Assembly: GCF_014203095.1 (NCBI RefSeq)
Contig: NZ_JACHIG010000002.1
Location: forward strand, 549,695-613,694
Reading direction: 5' to 3'
From: Prosthecobacter vanneervenii
Lineage (GTDB): Bacteria; Verrucomicrobiota; Verrucomicrobiia; Verrucomicrobiales; Verrucomicrobiaceae
Length of the DNA stretch: 64,000 nt
This document shows, one piece after another, positions 1 through 10,000 of the stretch (position 1 is the first letter of the stretch; each line of letters begins with the position of its first letter). A model generated the notes under the pieces. The model was not told the origin of the DNA and searched no databases. It worked only from the letters and a program-made list of their open reading frames with translations. A program made the translations under genes and the position numbers.

Positions 1-3000
1 GAGCGTGGCACTTCCGGACGGGAGCGTCTTCACCGCGCTCGGCTCCGGAGGGAGCAGCAGCTCCGAGCGCTGGACGGAGAGCAAGGGCTGGACGCGCTAC
101 ACGGGGATCGACTGGACGCAGGCCACGAGCGAGAACGACATGGAGTCGATCTGGCACCCCTTTCTGCATGTGGCACCGAACGGGAAGATAGCCCACACCG
201 GCCCCACCAAGACGATGCACTGGGTGGACCCGAGCGGGAACGGGCAGATCATCAACACGAGCGCGTGCGTGCAGGGCTACTACTACCCGAAGGACGGAGC
301 GATGGTGATGTTTGCACCGGGGAAGCTGCTGCAAGGAGCGGGGCGCACGGTGGGTGGTGGTGCGACAAACCAAGCGTGGGTGGTGGACATCAACGGGAGC
401 ACGCCCACGGTGACCCAGACGGGCAGCCTGAAGTATGCGCGCACTTTTGCCAATGGCGTGATCCTGCCGACGGGCGAGGTGATGGCGATCGGGGGGAACA
501 CATCGCAGATCAAATTCAGTGATCTGGGCAGCGTGATGACGCCGGAAATCTGGAACCCGACGACCGGAACGTGGCGCACGGCAGCGGACATGCAGGTGCC
601 GAGGAACTACCACTCCGTGGCGATGCTGCTGCCCGATGGGCGTGTGTGGTCCGGAGGTGGCGGACTGAGCGGTGATGCAGCGGACCATCAGGATGCGCAG
701 GTCTTCACACCGCCGGTGCTTTTCAATCCGGATGGCACGGCGGCGGTGCGGCCGGAGATCACGGAAACGCCGGAAGTGATCGGGCCGGGGCTGGCCTTCA
801 CGGTGCGCGCCACGGCGGGGATGAAGCGCTTTACGATGATCAAGTCGGCATCGCTGACGCATTCGGTGACGAGCGACCTGCGATTTGTGGAGCTGGTCTT
901 TAATGAGGTGGCACCGGGCGCGTATGCGCTGCAGGCACCGGCGAATGTGAATGTGCTGACGCCGGGGTACTGGATGCTGTTTGGCATCTCGGCGAGCGGG
1001 CCGTATTCGGAGTCGAAGATGCTGCTTGTAGATGCGACGCTGACGAGTTCGATCAGCCATCCGGACGCTCAGTTTACGACGGTGGGGAAAAGCGTGGTGC
1101 CGGTGACGGTGAGGTCGTATGGGTACAGTGCATCGACGCGAGCCTACAGCGCCGACAATCTGCCGCCGGGCGTGACGCTGGATGCGGTGAGCGGGCTCAT
1201 CTCCGGCACGCCAACGACCACAGGCCGCTGGAATGTGAGCGTGACGGTGAGCGACGGACTGCTGGAGGCAGCGACGGCAAGCTTTTTGTGGACGGTGCAC
1301 TCTGACCTGCAAGTGGAGCCGCTGGCGAACGCGCCGGTGCAGGCGGGTGATGCTTTAAACTTTAACGTGGCCACAAGTGGAAGCAGCGCGCCGGAGTTTC
1401 AGTGGGACTTTGGCGACGGCACCGGGGTGACGGATTTCAGCAGCAGCGCGAGCTTTGCCAAAACCTACGCCAAGCCGGGGCGCTATCTGGTGACGCTGAC
1501 GGTGCGGGATGACACGGGAAGCGTGGTGACGACGAGCTTTCACCAAGCCGTGCACGCGCCGCTGACGGCGAAGAGGCCGAGTGTTTCAAGCAGTCTGGCG
1601 TATCAGGTGCGCAGCGGAGCGAACGCGAGGCTGTGGGTGGTGAACCCGGACCAGGACAGCGTGACGGTCTTTGATGCAGTGACGCGAGCACGCGGCGGAA
1701 TCATCGGCACCGGCAAGGGACCACGCAGTGTGGCGACAGCGCCGGATGGAAGAGCGTGGGTGGTGAACAGCGAGAGCGGAAGCATCAGCGTCATCGGGGC
1801 GAATTTGAGCGTGGTGCAGACGGTGTCGCTGGCTCTGGGATCGCGCCCGTATGCGGTGGTGTTTGATCCTGCGGGGAGTGCTGCGTATGTGTCGCTGCAG
1901 GACAGCGGCGTGGTACTGAAGCTGGATCCAACGAATCCGGCCAAGGTGCTGGGATCGGCCCAGGTGGGAACGAGCGTGAGGCACCTGTCTGTGAGCGCGG
2001 ATGGTGCGCAGGTGTTTGCAACGAGGTTCATCACGCCACCCCTGCCCGGCGAGAGCACGGCCACGGTAGTGACGCAGGATGGTGACACGAAGTACGGCGG
2101 GGTGGTGTGCGTGCTGGAGGCGGCGAGCATGAGCGTGAGTCGCAGCGTGATCCTGGCGCACAGCGAGGAGGCTGACAGCTCAATCGCAGGGCGAGGGATA
2201 CCGAATTATCTGGGGCCTGCGGTGATCAGCCCGGATGGCACGAATGCGTGGGTGCCGTCGAAGAAGGACAACATCAAACGCGGTGCGCTACGTGATGGGA
2301 ACCCGCTGACGCATGACAACACGGTGCGCAGCATTGTGTCGCGCCTTGATCTCGGAAGCCTGGCGGAGGACCTGCCGGCGAGGATTGATTTCAATGATGC
2401 GGGGATCGCCTGCGCGGCGGCGTATGATCCGACGGGGATGTATCTTTTCACAGCACTGGAAGGCAGCCGTGCTGTGGCGGTGGTGGATGCGTGGAACCAG
2501 AAGGAGCTGCTGCGTTTTAATGCGGGGCGTGCGCCGCAGGGCGTGGTGACGTCTCCAGACGGAAACACTGTTTATGTGCACAACTTCATGGACCGGACGG
2601 TGACGATGCATGACGTGAGCGCGATCCGAAGTGGTGCTGAAACGGCACCGGTGATGAGCGCGACGCTGAAATGCATCTCCACAGAAAAGCTGAGTCCCGT
2701 GGTGCTGAAGGGGAAGCAGTTCTTCTACGATTCGCAAGACCCGCGGCTGGCGCTGCAGCAATACATCAGCTGCGCGGCGTGCCACAATGACGGCGACCAG
2801 GATGGGCGCGTGTGGGATTTCACGAGCTTTGGCGAGGGGCTGCGCAACAACATCTCGCTGCGCGGACATGCGACGCACGGGCCTTCCCACTGGACGGGAA
2901 ACTTTGACGAGATTCAGGATTTTGAAGGACAGATCCGCAGCCTGCCAAACGGGCTGGGGCTGATGAGTGACGCGGCTTTTCACACCGGCACGAGGGACCA

Positions 3001-6000
3001 GCCGCTGGGAGATCCGAAAGCTGGTGTGAGCGCGGATCTGGATGCGCTGGCGGCGTATGTGAAATCTCTGAGCACAGCGGGAAGCAGTCCGATGCGTGGG
3101 AGCAATGGAGCGCTGACGGCTGAAGCGGTGGCGGGCAGGCAGGTCTTTCGCGCACAGAACTGCGCGGCCTGCCATGAGGGGACACGCTTTACGAAGAGCG
3201 CGCTGAATGTGTTTGAGGACATCGGCACGATCAAACCAACGAGCGGGCAGAGACTGGGCGGGCCGCTTGCCGGGCTGGATGTTCCGACGCTGCGTGGACT
3301 GTGGAGCACGGCGCCGTATCTGCATGATGGAAGTGCGGCGACACTGGCGGATGCGGTGCGGGCGCACAAGGGAGTGCTGCTTACAGACAACCAGCTGTCT
3401 CAACTCGTGTCTTATCTCTCTCAAATTGACGACGCAGAGGTGAGTGCACCTGCACCGTTGAGCATTGTGCTGGCAACTGCGGGCGGAAATGTGAGCGGAT
3501 CCTTCCCAGTTGCGGGGTATCTGAGCGAGGCAGCTGCGGGGTTCGCGGCAGATGACATCGTGATCATCGGCGGAGTGGTGCGCGGATTCAGCATGACGGG
3601 AACGAGCTTCAGCTTTTATGTGGAACCGAAGGCGGCGAGCGTGAGCATCTCGATCCCTGCGAATGTGATGCAGGACGCGACAGGGCTGGGCAATCTGGGA
3701 TCGAACGTGCTGACGGTGGTGAACAGTGCAGATGTGACACCGCCAGTGATCACGCTGAGCACGGCGGCGGAAAGCGTGAGCGGGGCCTTCACGGTGAGCG
3801 TGAATGCGAGCGAAGCGATCGTGGGACTGAGTGCGGCTGATTTTGTGGTCGTGAATGGTGTGGCCACCGACTTGAGCGGGAGCGGAGCGGTGTACCTTCT
3901 GAGCATTCAGCCAACGGCGGCGGGTGTGGTGACGGTGCAGCTGCCTGCGGAAACGACGGCGGATGCGGCGGAGAATCCGAGTGGGGCGTCGAATCTGCTG
4001 AGCGTGAGCTATGTTCCGACGGACAACACCGGAGCCGGTGTGGTGAATGATCCGGCGCCAAGCGTGGTGCTGACGGCGACCGGGAGAAGCGGAAGCGGCG
4101 GGTTCATGATTCAAGCGCAGTTCAGCGAGGCGGTGACGGGACTGGATGCGTCGGAATTTGTGGTGACGAATGGAAGCATTGTGGCGCTGAGTGGAGGAGA
4201 CGCGCTGTGGGTGGCGACAGTGCAACCGGCGGCCGACGGGGATGTGAGCGTGAGCCTGCCGGTAAATGCGGCGCAGGACAGCGCAGGACAAGGCAGCAGC
4301 GCCTCGAACACGCTGGTGCTGGGAAATGCACCGCCCGCGCCGCTGAGCGTAAAGATCCATTTTCAAAACACGGGTGCGCCGACGCCCAACGGCTACTGCG
4401 CGGATGACGGCGATGTGTTTGGTGCGCGCAACGGACTGACGTATGGATGGAACAACGACCACACCGCGCAGGGTCGGGATCGGAATGCCGTGAGTGATCA
4501 GCGCCAGGACACGGTGATGCGCCTGCTGGCGGGTGCGCAGTGGGAGATGGCGCTGCCGAACGGTGAATATGATGTGACGATCAGCGTGGGAGACGCGACG
4601 CAGAGCAGCACGAACACGCTGAACGTCGAGGGCGTGGCGGTGTGGAATGCTGCGGCGTGCGCGGCGGGGGTGTTTCAGGTGAAGAGCGTACGGGTGCTGG
4701 TGAGCGACGGGAGGCTGACGCTGGACAACGGTGCTGCGGCCAAGGGGCTGACGGCGCTGAATTATGTGCAGCTTTCCAGCACGAGCAGCACGGTCTCCGG
4801 GACGCAGAACGGACTGGCGGCGGAGTATTATGCGGGGGTGAATTTTGACCAACTGCGCTACAGCCGCACGGACCGCACGGTGGATTTCCGCTGGAGCGCG
4901 GCGGCACCGGATGTGCGGCTGGGAGCGGACAACTTCAGCGTGAGATGGCAGGGCGTGGTGATGCCGCTGCACAGCGAGAGGCACACCTTTGTGACCACGA
5001 GCGACAACGGGGTGAGGCTGTGGGTGAACGGGCAACTGATCCTCAACCGCTGGAACAAGCATGCGGAAGAAACGAGCAGCGCTGAAGTGGACCTGCAGGC
5101 GGGAGTGCCTGCGGCGATCAAGCTGGAGTTTTTTGCGAATGACGGTGATGCCGTGATACGGCTGATGTGGGCCAGCCCGAGCCAGCCGCTGCAGGTGATC
5201 CCGACAGAGCGGCTGCTGACGCATGCGCCGGGGCAGGCTGTGACGGGATACCCGGAGAGCTTTGCGGAATGGTGCGCGAGCGCACGCAGCAACGGTGCAC
5301 TGAGCAACGCTGCGGGCAATGCGGACGGTGATGATCTGCCGGATCTGCTGGAGTATGCCTTTGGCGCGAGTGCGGGCAGCGGGATCAATGCCGGGGATGT
5401 GCTGAGGCTGAGCACGCTGAACGGCCATGTGAGCGCGAGCGTGGTGAGGCCACGAGGACCGAATGACCTGAACTGGCAGCTGCAAAGCAGCACGGACCTG
5501 AAGACATGGACGGCGCTGAACGCGGCTGCGACGGTGAGCGACAACGGAGACGGCACGCTGACGGTGAGGTGGAAGGATCTGGATACGGCGAGCGGCAGCA
5601 CGAGCGGGATGGTAAGGCTGCTGGTGAGGTGCACTGCAACGGGTGAGACGGCAGTCACGGCACCGTATGCGTGGCAGACGTACACGATCGCAGGCGGCAT
5701 GCAGTCGATCGGGGTGAATGTGGTGAACACGCCGGTCTTCAGCGGGTATGCGCACTCGGCGAGTGAAGGCGTGGTGTATCTGAGTGATGCAAGCTTTCTG
5801 CCCGGCGTGGTGGATGAGGATGCGAGCTACTACGTGGAAGTGAAGGACGGTGCGTATGCGGGGCACCACTTTGACCTGGCGCACATCGGTGACCGGGTGC
5901 TGGTGGTGGACATGGAGTCAGAAGCGAACACGCTGGCGGCGGTGCCGGGGGAGATCGCGGGGGCGCGCATCTCCGTGCACAAGCATGTGACGCTGGGGCA

Positions 6001-6604
6001 GATTTTTGACAAAAGCGTGCTGCAAGGCACGAACAACCCGGGCGCGGCTGACCAGGTGCAGATGGCGACTGCGACGGGCTACCGAACGTACTGGCTGCTG
6101 AAGTCGGGCAGCCGGAGCCAGTGGGTGGCGGCGGGAGATGCGAGGCTGACGGTGGCAGACGGGGTGGTGATCCAGCCGGGCACTGGGGTGATGCTGAAAA
6201 GCGTGAGCGCGACGCCGCGCACGCTGATGGCGGCAGGACAGGTGCGGACGACGCCGTTTGTGCGGGTGCTGACGCCTGGGCTGAATCTTTTAAGCAACCC
6301 GTGGCCGCTGGATGCCACGCCCACGAGGCTGGGAATGTTGGCGGCGGGGTCTTTTAATGCGACTACCAGCCCGGCGACGGCGGACTCCCTGCAGGTGTGG
6401 AAGGGCGATGCGCAAAGCGGCGCGAGCGGGTATGACGGGTGGTGGCTGTTTCAGAATCCGCGTGGGGCGACGGCAGCGTGGGTTTCTTCACGGGATGCGA
6501 CGCTGGCCAGCCAGAATGATGTGCTGGTGCTGAAGGCGGGACGTGGAGCGGTGCTGACGAGAAGAGGGAGCGCGGGGGCGGTGTGGCGTGTGGAGGGGCT
6601 GTGA
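1..6604 (+). CDS. Giant secreted multidomain protein: galactose/glyoxal-oxidase-like, beta-propeller, di-heme peroxidase-like, PA14 (5' partial)
   Basis: The frame is open from the window edge, so the N-terminus and any signal peptide lie outside. Residues are numbered from the first full codon at nt 5. Residues 1-345 resemble copper radical oxidases: kelch blades, a Tyr-His pair (Y202-H203, in PRNYHS) and a later His (H286, in LTHS) followed by the early-set Ig fold (DUF1929). The cross-linked Cys and first Tyr of that family would lie upstream. Then come an Ig-like putative-Ig domain (351-428), PKD (436-515), a YVTN-type propeller (539-878), a di-heme cytochrome c peroxidase-like module with two CAACH sites (C923/C926/H927 and C1053/C1056/H1057), three Ig-like repeats (1151-1442), a malectin-like domain (1447-1588), PA14 (1602-1745) and a TIGR02597-like tail (about 1900-2199). 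The architecture implies an extracytoplasmic redox enzyme with carbohydrate-binding parts. The substrate is unknown and metal binding is inferred. Confidence 0.85.
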   Translation, partial: SVALPDGSVFTALGSGGSSSSERWTESKGWTRYTGIDWTQATSENDMESIWHPFLHVAPNGKIAHTGPTKTMHWVDPSGNGQIINTSACVQGYYYPKDGAMVMFAPGKLLQGAGRTVGGGATNQAWVVDINGSTPTVTQTGSLKYARTFANGVILPTGEVMAIGGNTSQIKFSDLGSVMTPEIWNPTTGTWRTAADMQVPRNYHSVAMLLPDGRVWSGGGGLSGDAADHQDAQVFTPPVLFNPDGTAAVRPEITETPEVIGPGLAFTVRATAGMKRFTMIKSASLTHSVTSDLRFVELVFNEVAPGAYALQAPANVNVLTPGYWMLFGISASGPYSESKMLLVDATLTSSISHPDAQFTTVGKSVVPVTVRSYGYSASTRAYSADNLPPGVTLDAVSGLISGTPTTTGRWNVSVTVSDGLLEAATASFLWTVHSDLQVEPLANAPVQAGDALNFNVATSGSSAPEFQWDFGDGTGVTDFSSSASFAKTYAKPGRYLVTLTVRDDTGSVVTTSFHQAVHAPLTAKRPSVSSSLAYQVRSGANARLWVVNPDQDSVTVFDAVTRARGGIIGTGKGPRSVATAPDGRAWVVNSESGSISVIGANLSVVQTVSLALGSRPYAVVFDPAGSAAYVSLQDSGVVLKLDPTNPAKVLGSAQVGTSVRHLSVSADGAQVFATRFITPPLPGESTATVVTQDGDTKYGGVVCVLEAASMSVSRSVILAHSEEADSSIAGRGIPNYLGPAVISPDGTNAWVPSKKDNIKRGALRDGNPLTHDNTVRSIVSRLDLGSLAEDLPARIDFNDAGIACAAAYDPTGMYLFTALEGSRAVAVVDAWNQKELLRFNAGRAPQGVVTSPDGNTVYVHNFMDRTVTMHDVSAIRSGAETAPVMSATLKCISTEKLSPVVLKGKQFFYDSQDPRLALQQYISCAACHNDGDQDGRVWDFTSFGEGLRNNISLRGHATHGPSHWTGNFDEIQDFEGQIRSLPNGLGLMSDAAFHTGTRDQPLGDPKAGVSADLDALAAYVKSLSTAGSSPMRGSNGALTAEAVAGRQVFRAQNCAACHEGTRFTKSALNVFEDIGTIKPTSGQRLGGPLAGLDVPTLRGLWSTAPYLHDGSAATLADAVRAHKGVLLTDNQLSQLVSYLSQIDDAEVSAPAPLSIVLATAGGNVSGSFPVAGYLSEAAAGFAADDIVIIGGVVRGFSMTGTSFSFYVEPKAASVSISIPANVMQDATGLGNLGSNVLTVVNSADVTPPVITLSTAAESVSGAFTVSVNASEAIVGLSAADFVVVNGVATDLSGSGAVYLLSIQPTAAGVVTVQLPAETTADAAENPSGASNLLSVSYVPTDNTGAGVVNDPAPSVVLTATGRSGSGGFMIQAQFSEAVTGLDASEFVVTNGSIVALSGGDALWVATVQPAADGDVSVSLPVNAAQDSAGQGSSASNTLVLGNAPPAPLSVKIHFQNTGAPTPNGYCADDGDVFGARNGLTYGWNNDHTAQGRDRNAVSDQRQDTVMRLLAGAQWEMALPNGEYDVTISVGDATQSSTNTLNVEGVAVWNAAACAAGVFQVKSVRVLVSDGRLTLDNGAAAKGLTALNYVQLSSTSSTVSGTQNGLAAEYYAGVNFDQLRYSRTDRTVDFRWSAAAPDVRLGADNFSVRWQGVVMPLHSERHTFVTTSDNGVRLWVNGQLILNRWNKHAEETSSAEVDLQAGVPAAIKLEFFANDGDAVIRLMWASPSQPLQVIPTERLLTHAPGQAVTGYPESFAEWCASARSNGALSNAAGNADGDDLPDLLEYAFGASAGSGINAGDVLRLSTLNGHVSASVVRPRGPNDLNWQLQSSTDLKTWTALNAAATVSDNGDGTLTVRWKDLDTASGSTSGMVRLLVRCTATGETAVTAPYAWQTYTIAGGMQSIGVNVVNTPVFSGYAHSASEGVVYLSDASFLPGVVDEDASYYVEVKDGAYAGHHFDLAHIGDRVLVVDMESEANTLAAVPGEIAGARISVHKHVTLGQIFDKSVLQGTNNPGAADQVQMATATGYRTYWLLKSGSRSQWVAAGDARLTVADGVVIQPGTGVMLKSVSATPRTLMAAGQVRTTPFVRVLTPGLNLLSNPWPLDATPTRLGMLAAGSFNATTSPATADSLQVWKGDAQSGASGYDGWWLFQNPRGATAAWVSSRDATLASQNDVLVLKAGRGAVLTRRGSAGAVWRVEGL

Positions 6605-6702
6605 GGAGCGCTGTGGGGAGGTTTGATGCGATTTTTGAGAAGGAGGCAGGAGGTGCTGGATGCTGCGAGAGTGAGAGATGGTGCGGGTGTCAGGGGGCTG
6701 GC

Positions 6703-6742
6703 GTGCCGCACAGAGGACTGTGCGGACCACTTTGCTGGCGCA
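6703..6742 (+). repeat. Dispersed hairpin repeat, family 1, copy 1
   Basis: CCGCACAG (6706-6713), loop AGGA, CTGTGCGG (6718-6725), followed by the conserved tail ACCACTTTGCTGGCGC. The same stem and tail occur at 6960 and 61122, with only loop changes (AGGA versus GGGA). Confidence 0.9.
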
Positions 6743-6796
6743 GGTGCGGGACGCGGGGAGCATTCCTGCGGAGCAGAGGAGCGGCCCCTCACCCGG

Positions 6797-6846
6797 CCTC
6801 TCCCCGAAGGGGGACTGGGAGCTGCTGGAGCTTGGGCGGGGAGAGG
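6797..6846. repeat. 10-bp inverted repeat
   Basis: CCTCTCCCCG at 6797-6806 pairs exactly with CGGGGAGAGG at 6837-6846, with 30 nt between. It could act as a bidirectional terminator for the two converging genes, although no T-tract follows either arm. Confidence 0.6.
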
Positions 6847-6957
6847 GGATCTGCGCTGAGGCGTTTTGAGGCAGGAGTGACTTACCGAAGACTTTGGTGA
6901 GTGTGCCTGCGCGGGTCTGCGAAGGTGAGTGGTGATGTGTGGATCAGGGGGATTGCG

Positions 6958-6995
6958 AGCCGCACAGGGGACTGTGCGGACCACTTTGCTGGCGC
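6958..6995 (+). repeat. Dispersed hairpin repeat, family 1, copy 2
   Basis: CCGCACAG (6960-6967), loop GGGA, CTGTGCGG (6972-6979), then the tail ACCACTTTGCTGGCGC at 6980-6995. It has the same orientation as copy 1. Confidence 0.9.
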
Positions 6996-7043
6996 CCTAG
7001 CTCGACTGCTTTCTGCAAGCTTCACGCGTGGCAAGGGATGGCT

Positions 7044-10000
7044 TCACTTTCCAAGAAGGAAGGCGAGGAGATCGGCCATCTGCTCTTTGTTGATGGCGGC
7101 TTCGAGTCCGACGGGCATGAGGGTGCGGTCGAGGGATTTCATTTCCTTGATGGCGCTGCGCAGGATGGTTTCTTTGGCTCCGCCCATCATGGCGAGGACG
7201 ATGCTGTCGCCGGTCTCGCTCTGGATAAGGCCGGAGAGGGTGCGGCCGTCTTTTGTTTCGACGGTGTAGGCGCTCCAGCGGGCTTCGAACATGCGGTTGG
7301 GATCGAGGATGTCGGCGAGAAGGCCTTCCGGGGGCTTGACCTTCACATCGGAGAGCGGAGGGCCGACATCGACGCCCAGATTTCCGTGTTTGTGGCAGGT
7401 GATGCAGATGGTGGCGAAGACCTGCTGGCCCTTTTTGGCATCTCCTTTCATGGTCGTAGCCACCATGTAGTCCTGCACCACTTTGGCGCGGTCGCTGCTG
7501 GCTTCGCCGAAGAGCTTTTTGGCGAGGTCTGTCATCTCGCCTGAGCCGCGCTGATAGCGCCAGCGCGTCTCCACATCGACCCAGGCGGTGGGGAACTCGC
7601 CTTTCTCCATGCGCTTGAAAAGCTCAAGTGCGGTGGTGGCATTGGCGGTGAGGATGGGGACGAGATCGCGCTTCAATGCGGGGCCGGCTTTGGGCAGGAG
7701 CTCATAGATCAACGGTGCGGTGCTGGTGGCTGCATACTTCTTGAGCAGCACCAGCGCGGCGGCGGTCAGCTCTGGAGGCTGGCTGGTGGTGAGCAGGGTC
7801 TTGACCACCGGCTGCACGGCATCCCATTTGCGCTGGCCGAGAAGCGGCATGACGGCGAGGCGCTCATCGAGCGGAGCTTTGGTGTCCGCGATGATGGCGT
7901 CGATCTTTGACTGCAGCGCGGCGATCTCCTTGGCGGCGTCCTCATGCCCCTTGGGCAGCTTGGCCAGGCCCTGCAGCAGCGCGGGCTTCCACCAGAGGAG
8001 CTCGCCCGGCTTTTTCTGCAGGAGCGAGAGCAGAGCCTTCACATCGTCGGCTTCTGCATCGGCCACAGCGCCGGTGGCGAAGGTGCGGATGGTGGCGGTG
8101 CGCACATCGGAGAATGTTTTGAAGAAGTCGTCTCCCAAGGAGCTGAGGATGCGGCCCATCTGCTTGCTGGAGGCGGACGCGACCATCTTCGACATCCATG
8201 CATCTTCTGGGTATTTCGAGATCAAAGCGGCAAGCTGAGCTGCATCTGTGATGCTCTGCACTTTGAGGAAAGCGGCGCGCTCGGCATGCTCCGGAGGCAC
8301 TTCGCCCCAGCCGACTTCGGGAATGGCGTGGTAGCGGCCGGGTGTCTTGGCCACGAGCTTCTTGGTGCCTTTGGGCACGACGCGCCAGATGCGGCCTTCG
8401 TTTTCGCCCTGGCGCATGTCGTGGGTTTTGACGAACTCCTCGGGGAAGAAGCGGGCGTGGTCGATCCAGCGGCGGTAGATGTCGCAGATGTAGATGGCAC
8501 CATCGGGGCCGGTGGTGAAATTGACGGGGCGTGACCATTCATCGGCGCTACGGAAGAACTCGGTGCGATCACCGACACGCGTGGCTTTGAGGGAGGCACC
8601 ATTGGGCTCGATCTTGTAGCGGGTGACGAGCTGGCCGGTGGGATCTGGGACGAAGACGTTGTTTTTCAGCTCGGGCATGAGCTGACCACGATAGACGCCC
8701 AGGCCGGAACAAGCGGTGTTTGTACCGGCGTGGGCGTCAGCCGTGGTGTGGGTGATCTGAAGCGGAAAGACGCGAGTGTCCGCGCCGAAGGGGGCGATGT
8801 CCTCGAAGTTTTGGGTGATGCCCGCGTTCGGATTGCGCAGCATGGCCTCGTAAGGCATGACGGTGAACATGAGGGGGTTGCGATTGGAGCAGTAGAAGTG
8901 GTGGCCCCAGTCATCGAAAGCACCGCCGTATTGACCTTTGCCGCCGGTGGGAGTGATCTTGTCGGTCTTGGGGTCCCATTTGAAATTGCTGCCGGGGATG
9001 TTCACCACATCCGTGGGTTTGTCGGCGGGGTAGATTTCCTTGGCGTCGAGGCCGTTGTTGAAATGCACGCAGCCGTCCAGGCCCCAACGCGGAGCGCTGA
9101 CCTGGAGCTGTGCGTGGCGGGGATTGAAGCCTTTGATGAGGGGGCGGATTTCATCGGCGACGTTGTCGCCATTGGTGTCTTTGAGAAAGAGCACCTGCGA
9201 GCGTGTGGTGGCGATGAGGCCGCCATTGTAGGGCAGCAGGCCCTGCACGTTGTCCATGTGATCGGCGAAGGTGACGGCCTTGTCCATGCGGCCGTCCCCA
9301 TCTTCGTCGGTGAGGAGTTGGATGCGTGAGAGCCAGGGATCTCCGGCGTTTGGCGGGCCGAGAGGATAGTCGCGCATGTCTGCGACATACATGCGGCCCT
9401 GTGCGTCCCAGGTGCACTCCACGGGATCGAGAACGAGAGGTTCGGCAGCGACGAGCTGGACTTCATAGTCGCCGTCGAGCTGGATGCGCTTGAGAGATTC
9501 TTCAGGAGAGAGAGCCTTGGACTGGCCATCGCGCACGGCGCCGATATCGCTGCCGCCGCTGGCCTGGATGGCGCTCCATTTTTCTTTGAACTCGCCGAGC
9601 GGGTGAAGCTCATAGCGGCGCACGATCATCTCTGCGCCTTCCGTCTGGAGCAGCACGCGGCCTTCGCTGGGTTTGCAGTCAAAGGCTTCATTGACCATGG
9701 CACCGTTCACAAAGTACTGCAGCGTGTCGCCTTTGGCGATGACCTCGAGGCGATTCCACTCGCCGGGGGGAGACTCGACATCCTCACGGCCGCGGAAGCC
9801 GCGCTTGTCGGCCCAGTCCACGTCGCGGTGTTTCCAATTGATGCGGCCCTTGGTCACGGTCTGGCGGGGTTCGCCTTTTTTCCAGATCTTCTCCTTGTCG
9901 CGATCGAGCGTGAACTCGGAGGATAGGGAGGTGGTGAGCTCGGTGCCGTCTGCGAGCTTGGGGGAGAGGACGAGGATATCGCCCACACCGCCCTCGATGA

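Larger units (their letters stand above)
6605..7043. other. Convergent intergenic region with three palindromes
   Basis: This 439-bp gap lies between the 3' ends of two converging genes. It holds two copies of an 8-bp-stem hairpin repeat (6703-6742 and 6958-6995) and a separate 10-bp inverted repeat (CCTCTCCCCG at 6797-6806, CGGGGAGAGG at 6837-6846). Short open frames here have no convincing protein character. I see no other gene. Confidence 0.75.

Noticed and set aside
2288..5884. 1198-codon open frame on the minus strand inside the giant gene
   Set aside because: It is antisense to a clear multidomain protein, is full of His/Arg/Gln runs and has no recognisable domain; GC-rich third positions keep the opposite frame open.
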